DNA from: Lachnospiraceae bacterium | GTDB lineage: Bacteria; Bacillota; Clostridia; Lachnospirales; Lachnospiraceae | Assembly: GCA_017958465.1 (NCBI GenBank) | Contig: JAGDCQ010000194.1 | Location: forward strand, 1-11,615 | DNA length: 11,615 nucleotides | Direction of reading: 5' to 3' | Part shown: positions 6,043 to 11,615 of the stretch, in pieces | Position numbering within the stretch: the stretch's first letter is position 1 | How the letters are laid out: each line of letters opens with the position of its first letter | Program-made: the position numbers and the translations under genes | The notes under the pieces: model-generated | The model's input: only the letters and a program-made list of their open reading frames with translations | Database searches by the model: none | Told to the model about the DNA's origin: nothing

Positions 6043-7784
6043 ATAAGATAAAAACTAACAAAGCTACTCTTGTAAAAGTCTTAAAATACTTAAAACCGCA
6101 TTTTCCGCTCATCGCCGTAACGATAGTGCTTTCTGTTGCGGTGGTGCTGCTTTCCCTGTACCTTCCGAGGCTCACGGGGCAGGCGGTGGACCTTATAAAG
6201 CACGCGGACGAGGTGGATTTCTTTACTGAGCTTTTGAAGATCCTGATCAAGATGCTGGAGGTTATCGTCCTTACCGCGGCGCTGCAGTGGGTTTTGAGCA
6301 AGTGCAACAATACCGTGACTTACAGGGTCATAAGGGATCTGAGGCGCGACGCCTTTAACAGGATCCAGAAGCTTCCCCTTTCGTACCTTGACACAAAGGC
6401 TCACGGAGAGCTTGTGAGCCGCGTGATCAATGATGTTGAGCAGTTCGCGGACGGCCTTTTGATCGGCTTTACCCAGCTTTTTACCGGCGTTGTGACTATA
6501 ATCGGAACCCTGTTCTTTATGCTGAGGGTAAACCTTATCGTTACGGCGGTGGTAGTGCTTGTTACGCCTGTTTCGCTGTTTGTGGCGGCGTTTATCGCAA
6601 AGCATACCCATGACATGTTTAAGGTCCAGTCCGAGACAAAGGGCGAACAGACGGCCCTTATCAACGAGACGGTTGGCAATATCAAGACTGTGATAGCTTA
6701 CAACAGGGAAGGAGAGCGGCTCGAGCGCTTTGACGAGATAAACAGGAAGCTTCAGAAGTGCTCACTCAGGGCCATTTTCTATTCGTCACTTGTGAACCCT
6801 TCCACACGCTTCGTAAACTCGCTTGTTTATGCGGGAGTCGGCCTTGCAGGCGGCCTTGGAGCCATTAACGGCGCTCTTACGGTCGGGGAGCTTACCTGCC
6901 TTTTGTCCTACGCAAACCAGTATACAAAGCCATTTAACGAGATCTCCGGCGTTGTAACGGAGCTCCAGAACGCTTTTGTCTGCATTGAGAGGGTTTTCGA
7001 GATCATCGAAAAGGAGCCCGAGACCGCCGAAAAGACAAGGCGGCTTGAAGATGTGAAGGGCAGCGTTGACCTGAAAAATGTGTATTTTTCATATGTTCCG
7101 GAAAGGAAGCTCATTGAGGATCTGAACCTTTCGGTGAAGCCCGGGCGCAAGATCGCGATAGTCGGGCCCACGGGCTGCGGAAAGACAACGGTCATCAACC
7201 TGCTCATGCGTTTTTATGACGTGAACAGCGGTTCCGTGAACGTTGACGGGTTCGATGTCAGGGATGTTACGAGGAAGTCCCTGCGGCAAAGCTATGGAAT
7301 GGTGCTGCAGGATATATGGCTTAAGCATGATACTGTGCGAAACAACCTGCTTTTTGCTAATCCGGATGCAACGGAGGAGGAGATGATCGCTGCTGCAAAG
7401 GCCGCCCACGCCCACAGCTTTATCAAAAGGCTGCCAAAGGGGTACGATACGGTACTGAGCGAGAACGGCGGAGGGCTCTCGGAGGGGCAAAAGCAGCTGC
7501 TCTGCATAGCGAGGGTGATGCTAAAGCTCCCGCCTATGCTTATCCTGGATGAAGCGACTTCTTCCATCGATACGAGAACTGAGCACAAGATACAGGATGC
7601 GTTTTCAAGGATGATGAATGGCAGGACCAGCTTTATCGTTGCCCACAGGCTCTCAACGATCCAGAACGCCGATGTGATCCTTGTGATGAAGGACGGCCAT
7701 GTGCTGGAGCAGGGCCGCCACGAAGATCTCCTTGCCAACAAAGGTTTCTATTATACGCTGTATAACAGCAGGAACGCGGTTTGA
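6039..7784 (+). CDS. ABC exporter half-transporter, catalytically competent partner
   Basis: This 581-residue subunit has the same layout: transmembrane domain about residues 20-315 and ATPase domain about 340-581. Motifs are Walker A GPTGCGKTT (376-384, Lys382), Q-loop Q424, Walker B LILDE (501-505) with the catalytic Glu505, and switch His536. The ABC signature is LSEGQ (480-484) instead of LSGGQ. This complements the preceding subunit: its normal Walker and switch residues meet the partner's normal signature at one ATP site, and its altered signature meets the partner's degenerate Walker B and switch loop at the other. That is the TM287/288 and BmrCD style of heterodimeric exporter. The ATG overlaps the previous stop by four bases, and GGGAG (6023-6027) may serve as binding site. 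The TGA stop lies inside the left end of the palindromic element at 7778-7968. The substrate is unknown. Confidence 0.93.
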   Translation: MNKIKTNKATLVKVLKYLKPHFPLIAVTIVLSVAVVLLSLYLPRLTGQAVDLIKHADEVDFFTELLKILIKMLEVIVLTAALQWVLSKCNNTVTYRVIRDLRRDAFNRIQKLPLSYLDTKAHGELVSRVINDVEQFADGLLIGFTQLFTGVVTIIGTLFFMLRVNLIVTAVVVLVTPVSLFVAAFIAKHTHDMFKVQSETKGEQTALINETVGNIKTVIAYNREGERLERFDEINRKLQKCSLRAIFYSSLVNPSTRFVNSLVYAGVGLAGGLGAINGALTVGELTCLLSYANQYTKPFNEISGVVTELQNAFVCIERVFEIIEKEPETAEKTRRLEDVKGSVDLKNVYFSYVPERKLIEDLNLSVKPGRKIAIVGPTGCGKTTVINLLMRFYDVNSGSVNVDGFDVRDVTRKSLRQSYGMVLQDIWLKHDTVRNNLLFANPDATEEEMIAAAKAAHAHSFIKRLPKGYDTVLSENGGGLSEGQKQLLCIARVMLKLPPMLILDEATSSIDTRTEHKIQDAFSRMMNGRTSFIVAHRLSTIQNADVILVMKDGHVLEQGRHEDLLANKGFYYTLYNSRNAV

Positions 7785-7968
7785 AATGCGCCGCTTCGCT
7801 CTGCAGGCGCTGCATGGTGCTTCACGGGGCCGGCTTGCGCCTTAAAGCACGCCAGTAGCGGACGCTAAACTCGCGCTTCGCTTTGCTTGCGCTCGTTAAG
7901 CGCCGACGGCGCTCATATCCCCGTGAAGCACCATGCAGTGCCTGCTGTGCTTGAACGGATTTCAAACC
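7778..7968. repeat. Long imperfect palindromic element (MITE-like or long hairpin)
   Basis: The 191-base stretch is symmetrical end to end. The ends are GGTTTGAAAT (7778-7787) and its exact complement ATTTCAAACC (7959-7968). Inside, 27-base arms at 7803-7829 and 7919-7945 are complementary at 26 positions, and the remaining pair is a G-U in RNA. The 89-base centre carries weaker symmetry, for example GCGCCTTAA near its left side against TTAAGCGC near its right, and CGCTTCGCT-type runs. No coding frame with a start and binding site is present and no T-run follows. The left end contains the TGA stop of the second exporter subunit. It could be a miniature mobile element, a REP-like intergenic repeat, or a structured 3' end of the exporter mRNA. 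Confidence 0.75.
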
Positions 7969-7980
7969 CGGCATGATTGT

Positions 7981-8022
7981 TTGACATTTTTTATTGACAG
8001 CGGATATTAAAACATTTACACT
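7981..8022 (+). promoter_or_regulatory. Tandem sigma-70-like promoters of the rsmD operon
   Basis: Two perfect -35 boxes TTGACA lie 13 bases apart (7981-7986 and 7994-7999). Possible -10 boxes are TATTAA (8005-8010, spacing 18) and TACACT (8017-8022, spacing 17), four of six matches each. Starts would be near 8017 and 8029, within 50 bases of the rsmD ATG. Confidence 0.5.
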
Positions 8023-8062
8023 TAAAAAGACAATAAAGAAGTGTTCTTTTGAAAGAGGATAT

Positions 8063-8629
8063 ATGAGAGTAATCGCCGGCACCGCAAGGAGCTTAAGGCT
8101 CTGTACGGTTGAAGGAAAAGACGTTCGTCCCACTACGGACAGGATCAAGGAAACACTGTTCAATATGCTTGCGCCATATGTGGCCGGCAGCAGGTTTCTG
8201 GACCTGTTTGCGGGGAGCGGAGGGATAGGGATCGAAGCCCTCAGCCGCGGAGCGGATTTCGCTGCTTTTGTGGACAGAAACAAAGCGGCACTGAACTGTA
8301 TAAAAGCAAATATCAAACATACAGGATTTGAAGACAGATCAAGAGTCGTTGGATCGGATTTTTTAAGCGCAATTTCGACCCTTAGCCTCGAAAAAAAACC
8401 GTTTGACATCATCTTTATCGATCCGCCATACGACCAGCAGCTGGAAGAAGATGCACTAAGGGCTCTTGCTTCGTCGCGTCTTGTTGATGATGACACACTT
8501 ATTGTTGTGGAAGCATCTATCGACACCGATTTTTCCTACCTTTCGGAAATAGGTCTTGATATTGTCCGCAATAAGGAGTATAAAACCAATAAACATGTTT
8601 TTATTAAGCGGGCGGGCGCCGATGCCTGA
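8063..8629 (+). CDS. rsmD: 16S rRNA (guanine(966)-N2)-methyltransferase RsmD
   Basis: This enzyme uses S-adenosylmethionine to methylate the exocyclic amine of G966 in 16S rRNA during 30S assembly. The 188-residue length is typical of the family. The N-terminus has MRVIAGTARS and RPTTDRIKETLFN (22-34), characteristic of RsmD. The SAM-binding loop LDLFAGSGGIGIE is at 46-58 and the catalytic DPPY motif at 120-123. The ATG at 8063 is preceded by AGAGG (8054-8058). An upstream in-frame TTG at 7994 is rejected because it is part of a TTGACA promoter box and lacks a binding site. coaD follows after 21 bases, as in many Firmicutes, so the two are probably co-transcribed. Confidence 0.95.
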   Translation: MRVIAGTARSLRLCTVEGKDVRPTTDRIKETLFNMLAPYVAGSRFLDLFAGSGGIGIEALSRGADFAAFVDRNKAALNCIKANIKHTGFEDRSRVVGSDFLSAISTLSLEKKPFDIIFIDPPYDQQLEEDALRALASSRLVDDDTLIVVEASIDTDFSYLSEIGLDIVRNKEYKTNKHVFIKRAGADA

Positions 8630-8650
8630 TTCCGCTGACGGAGGTTTATT

Positions 8651-9139
8651 TTGAAGATAGCGGTCTACCCGGGCAGCTTTGACCCCATCACCTGCGGCCA
8701 TCTTGACGTCATCAAGAGGGCTTCAAAGATAGTCGATCTGCTCATAATCGGTGTATTGAACAACAGCTCGAAAAACGCCCTTTTTACACCGGAGGAGCGC
8801 GTGGAGCTCATAGAAAGAGTTGTAAAGGATATTCCAAACGTTAGGGTTGACAGTTTTTCCGGCCTTACAGTGGATTTTGCCAAGGCAAACGGCGCAACAG
8901 TGCTGGTGCGTGGCCTGCGTGCGGTAACGGACTTCGAGTACGAACTCCAGATCGCACAGACGAACCACAAGCTGAACCCGGATATCGACACCATTTTCTT
9001 TACAACAAGCGTGGAGTATTCCTACCTCAGCTCCAGCATAGCAAAAGAAGTAGCAAGCTTCGGGGGGAGCGTGCATGACCTTCTTCCCGAGGAGATAATT
9101 GATACCGTCACTAAAAAACTTGAAAGTAAGAGGAGTTAA
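8651..9139 (+). CDS. coaD: Pantetheine-phosphate adenylyltransferase
   Basis: CoaD joins ATP and 4'-phosphopantetheine to make dephospho-CoA, the penultimate step of coenzyme A synthesis. The 162-residue product fits the family. The N-terminal GSFDPITCGHLD (8-19) contains the nucleotidyltransferase (T/H)xGH motif with H17. RGLR at 87-90 and YLSSSIAKE (125-133) match the conserved substrate and ATP phosphate contacts. The start is TTG at 8651, six bases after a perfect GGAGG (8640-8644); no ATG is placed suitably. It sits between rsmD (21-base gap) and the coiled-coil gene (2-base gap), so all three look like one operon. Confidence 0.96.
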   Translation: MKIAVYPGSFDPITCGHLDVIKRASKIVDLLIIGVLNNSSKNALFTPEERVELIERVVKDIPNVRVDSFSGLTVDFAKANGATVLVRGLRAVTDFEYELQIAQTNHKLNPDIDTIFFTTSVEYSYLSSSIAKEVASFGGSVHDLLPEEIIDTVTKKLESKRS

Positions 9140-9141
9140 AA

Positions 9142-9864
9142 ATGGGTGTTTCGAAGATTGAAGAGCTTATCGACCAGTTCAATGAGTATGTAGACGAGTG
9201 CAAGCCTGTAATGCTCTCAAAGACAAATATCAGCATTCCGAGGGACGTCCTTCAGGATTTCCTGGATCAGCTCCGCCTTTCAACGCCGGATGAGATCAAG
9301 AGGTATCAGAAGCTTGTGAACAACAGGGATGCCATCATCCAGCAGGCTGAGACAAAGGCTGCCGGGATCATCAAGGCTGCAGAGGAAAAGGCTGAGGCTC
9401 TTGTGAGCGAGAACGACATCTTCCAGCGCGCCTGCGCTAAGGCCAACGAGATCGTGGCGGATGCCGGCATGCGTGCAGAGAATATGGTAAACGAGGCTAC
9501 CAACGAGGCTGACCGTATCCTTTACGAGGCAAACAAGGAGTCCAACAGCATCAGATCCGGTGCTCTCGGATACGCAAACGAGCTCCTTTCCGAGGTTGAA
9601 AGCGCCATCAGCGGTGCTTTTGAGAGCATAAACGCTAAGAGCAATATGCTGGTTAGCTCTCTTAAGGCTAACCTTGACGTTGTTGTACGTGACAGGCAGG
9701 AGCTTAACGGCGAGATAGCGCCCGCACAGCCTGTTGAGCAGTACACGGAAAAGAGTCTCCTTGACGATGCAAACGATGCAGATATCGAGGCTACGGAAGA
9801 CGAGATAATCGAAGGTTTTGATGAGAACACCTTCCTTGAGGAGGACGAAGGGGAATCCTTCTAA
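9142..9864 (+). CDS. Coiled-coil protein of unknown function linked to coaD
   Basis: The 240-residue soluble product has no enzyme motif that I can see. Residues 1-60 form a mixed N-terminal part with an IPRDVLQDFLDQL helix. Residues about 62-180 are a long Ala/Glu/Lys-rich helix with heptad-like spacing, resembling DivIVA-like proteins or peripheral-stalk (E/B-type) subunits of rotary ATPases. The last 40 residues are strongly acidic (repeated D and E) and probably disordered. The ATG at 9142 lies two bases after the coaD stop, and AGGAG (9131-9135) overlaps the end of coaD, so translation is coupled. Database names such as ATPase for proteins like this rest on coiled-coil similarity and should not be taken literally. 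A scaffold or membrane-adaptor role is possible but unproven. Transcription ends at the hairpin at 9892-9934. Confidence 0.75.
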   Translation: MGVSKIEELIDQFNEYVDECKPVMLSKTNISIPRDVLQDFLDQLRLSTPDEIKRYQKLVNNRDAIIQQAETKAAGIIKAAEEKAEALVSENDIFQRACAKANEIVADAGMRAENMVNEATNEADRILYEANKESNSIRSGALGYANELLSEVESAISGAFESINAKSNMLVSSLKANLDVVVRDRQELNGEIAPAQPVEQYTEKSLLDDANDADIEATEDEIIEGFDENTFLEEDEGESF

Positions 9865-9891
9865 AGAACCCTCCCTTTTAAGAACTAAAAT

Positions 9892-9934
9892 AAGCATCCT
9901 TTTCTCTGTCAGGAGATCGGGATGCTTTTTTATT
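9892..9934. terminator. Bidirectional intrinsic terminator between convergent genes
   Basis: AAGCATCC (9892-9899) pairs with GGATGCTT (9920-9927), with an inner TCTC/GAGA stem, followed by a T-run to 9934. On the opposite strand the A-rich flank before 9892 supplies a T-tract, so the hairpin can stop both the plus-strand operon and the minus-strand rsuA, whose TAA stop (9932-9930) lies in the tail. Confidence 0.85.
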
Positions 9935-10628
9935 TCAGGGTTTCAAGCTCTTCTTCCGTCAGCTTTCTGAAACTGCCTTCTTTCAAGGTTTCATCGAGTT
10001 TAAGCGGGCCAAATGTTACGCGCTTGAGGTAGACAACTTTGTTGTTGACGGCTTCAAACATGCGCTTTACCTGGTGAAAACGGCCTTCGTGGATAGAAAG
10101 GAAAACCTTGTCGCGGCTTTCACCGGCAAATTCAGGCCTTGAAGGAAGGGTAGGGGTCTCATCGCCTATGTCTACGCCGTTCTTAAGCTTTTCTAAGTCG
10201 CCATCGGATAGTGGTGACTCGAGCTCAGTATAGTAAGTTTTCCAGACGTGTTTATTTGGTGCTAACATCCTGTGGGCCAGGTCGCCATCGTTTGTTATGA
10301 GCAGGAGCCCGACAGTGTCTTTGTCAAGACGCCCCACCGGGAAGAGCCCTTTGCAGGGTTCGTTCTTAAAGAAGTCCATAACGGTGCCTTCGCGCTTGTC
10401 CTCGCAGGCGGAAACGATCCCGGCAGGCTTGTTCAGCATATAATACGAGTATTCCTCGTATTTTATCTCGCGGCCGTCGAGGGTCACCAAGTCCAGGCCC
10501 TCGTTTATCTTCAGATCAGGGGCCTTTGGCGGAGCGCCGTTTACAAGGAGACGCCCGGATCTTATGAGATTCCGGGCTTCACTCCTTGTGCAGGTATTAG
10601 TATGTACCAGGTATTTGTCAAGTCTCAT
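9930..10628 (-). CDS. rsuA: 16S rRNA pseudouridine(516) synthase family protein
   Basis: The enzyme isomerises a uridine in 16S rRNA to pseudouridine. The 232-residue length agrees with RsuA. Residues 1-45 form an S4 RNA-binding domain (MRLDKYL, SGRLLVNG). YYMLNKPAG (62-70) and the catalytic motif GRLDKDTVGLLLITNDGDL (99-117, Asp102) define the pseudouridine synthase domain. HEGRFHQVKRMF (180-191) is the conserved C-terminal motif. The RsuA branch is favoured over RluB by length and the C-terminal pattern, but the exact target uridine is inferred from the family. The ATG lies two bases after the tmcAL stop and has no good ribosome binding site, so it is probably translated by coupling to tmcAL. 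Confidence 0.9.
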   Translation of the reverse strand: MRLDKYLVHTNTCTRSEARNLIRSGRLLVNGAPPKAPDLKINEGLDLVTLDGREIKYEEYSYYMLNKPAGIVSACEDKREGTVMDFFKNEPCKGLFPVGRLDKDTVGLLLITNDGDLAHRMLAPNKHVWKTYYTELESPLSDGDLEKLKNGVDIGDETPTLPSRPEFAGESRDKVFLSIHEGRFHQVKRMFEAVNNKVVYLKRVTFGPLKLDETLKEGSFRKLTEEELETLK

Positions 10629-10630
10629 GT

Positions 10631-11615
10631 TTATACCAGAACGATCCCGTTCCTGTAGTCGTCCGGCGCGTTCTCACAGAAGAGGAGGTTGTAGAAGTTT
10701 GCCGCGGTTATATCAGCCTGCAGCAGCTCTTTTGCAGTGCCCGAAAGCTCCAGCTCGCCTGTGGCCACTTTGTTAATAACAGGGATGTCGGCCTTATCGG
10801 AGATGGCCTTCAAAAGGGATGTTGAAGCGGAGTTCACGCCAAGGATCCTGGCGTAGAAGGCGCCGCCCTCGTAGATAGCACGCTGGAGCGTGTTGTTTTT
10901 CTTTTTTAGGACAAGGGAGAGGAGCATCCTCGAGGCCCTTGTATAGGTTATGTTCTTTGATTTCAGCTTGTAGGGGAGTTCCGCAAAGCTTACATTGCTT
11001 TCTTTTGCGATGCCGAGGACCCTGTTTGCGAGGTCTTCGTTCCAGTCCGCGTATTTTGCGATGGATTCTTCGGTTTCCGTGAGGAGACAGTACGCAAGGA
11101 TCTTGGAGAGCTTCTCAAACTTCCCGGGTACGCCGGCCTGAAGGGCTTTTTCGTAGCGCCATACGGACTTCTCGGGGATAAAGCTTCTTGCGGTGGAAAT
11201 GTCACCCTGTACAAGGGGGATGCGCAGCGCCAGGGCGCTGGGCAGCATACCGGGCTCAAGCTCGGTGTCGTTGAAGTTGCTTTCGCGCTTGATAGTTATG
11301 GGCTTTGGCGGGTTTTTCCCTTCTTCTTTCAGTTTTAATATTGCCTTGCAGTATTCGATGCCCAGAAGGTTGTTGGGTTCGTTAAGGTATTTCGCGTGGT
11401 CGAAGCCAAGACACTTTACGACGGCATCCCGCCTTGCAACGGGGAAGGGGTTGCCGGCCTTAAGGCTCTCGTTTAGGGCTTCCTTGAAGGGGGCGGGTTC
11501 TTCCCGCAGGTATCCCGCAAGCTCCATAAGGGGCTCGGTCTCGCCGCACTCTGTGCCGAATGCCACAAAGTCGGAGTGGAGGGCAGTAAGGAGTGAAACA
11601 GCGCCGTAGGCGAAA
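10631..11615 (-). CDS. tmcAL: tRNA(Met) cytidine acetate ligase, 5' end outside window
   Basis: About 327 C-terminal residues are visible; the frame stays open to 11615, so the N-terminal nucleotidyltransferase core with its HxGH motif lies outside. TmcAL (YlbM family) activates acetate with ATP to form N4-acetylcytidine at the wobble position of elongator tRNA(Met). Diagnostic stretches are FAYGAVSLLTAL at the visible start, FGTECGE just after it, EPNNLLGIEYCKAI about 80 residues in, and PSALALRIPL further on, all typical of this family. A GTG at 11566-11564 is in frame but is an internal Val codon, since family-like sequence continues upstream. rsuA follows after two bases, giving a two-gene RNA-modification unit. 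The family assignment is strong; catalytic residues cannot be checked here. Confidence 0.9.
   Translation of the reverse strand, partial: FAYGAVSLLTALHSDFVAFGTECGETEPLMELAGYLREEPAPFKEALNESLKAGNPFPVARRDAVVKCLGFDHAKYLNEPNNLLGIEYCKAILKLKEEGKNPPKPITIKRESNFNDTELEPGMLPSALALRIPLVQGDISTARSFIPEKSVWRYEKALQAGVPGKFEKLSKILAYCLLTETEESIAKYADWNEDLANRVLGIAKESNVSFAELPYKLKSKNITYTRASRMLLSLVLKKKNNTLQRAIYEGGAFYARILGVNSASTSLLKAISDKADIPVINKVATGELELSGTAKELLQADITAANFYNLLFCENAPDDYRNGIVLV

Noticed and set aside
7778..7968. Reading the palindromic element as a CRISPR array, tRNA or simple terminator
   Set aside because: There are no regularly spaced direct repeats, no cloverleaf or anticodon arm, and no T-run after the stem.
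7994..8062. TTG at 7994 as start of rsmD
   Set aside because: It is part of a TTGACA promoter box, lacks a binding site, and the family N-terminus begins at 8063.
7822..8526. Minus-strand 234-codon frame
   Set aside because: It is antisense to rsmD and the palindromic element and very Ser/Ala/Arg-rich, as expected of a shadow frame.
9280..9897. Minus-strand 205-codon frame
   Set aside because: Antisense to the coiled-coil gene; its hydrophobic look comes from reading Glu/Lys codons in reverse.
11193..11609. Plus-strand 138-codon frame
   Set aside because: Antisense to tmcAL, whose family-specific motifs are clear on the other strand.

Overview
The window reads as a piece of chromosome from an anaerobic Firmicute of the Clostridia, most likely Lachnospiraceae-like. 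The reasons are GGAGG-type ribosome binding sites, TTG start codons on two confident genes, a tRNA(Met) cytidine acetate ligase (TmcAL, a Firmicutes family), and the order rsmD - coaD - coiled-coil protein facing rsuA and tmcAL. The genus cannot be fixed from the sequence alone.

Positions 1-1900 are clearly richer in A+T than the rest. They hold one partial minus-strand gene, cut by the window start, for a multi-pass membrane protein that I do not recognise. It is followed by about 0.7 kb without a convincing gene, apart from candidate promoters facing both ways. This block looks like the edge of an acquired or fast-changing segment.

From about 1947 the sequence becomes a balanced-GC, gene-dense chromosome. 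First comes a YczE/YitT-like membrane protein. Next is a complete L-arabinose isomerase (araA), with all four metal-binding residues, standing without araB or araD. After three consecutive hairpins come two overlapping ABC exporter half-transporters. They carry the matched asymmetry of a heterodimeric exporter: the first has a degenerate Walker B and switch loop with a normal signature, and the second has a normal ATPase core with an altered signature. The pair ends in a roughly 190-bp palindromic, gene-free element whose left end contains the stop codon of the second subunit.

Positions 8063-9864 are a housekeeping operon: rsmD (16S rRNA m2G966 methyltransferase), coaD (coenzyme A synthesis) and a coiled-coil protein of unknown role. 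A hairpin terminator at 9892-9934 closes it and is shared with the convergent minus-strand pair tmcAL (5' part outside the window) and rsuA (16S rRNA pseudouridine synthase). The right side is therefore largely concerned with rRNA and tRNA modification plus CoA synthesis, and the left side with sugar use, transport and membrane proteins.

I found no tRNA, rRNA, CRISPR array, transposase or phage gene. The observations most worth a second look are the long palindromic element at 7778-7968, the hairpin-rich leader of the exporter operon, and the unrecognised AT-rich membrane gene.
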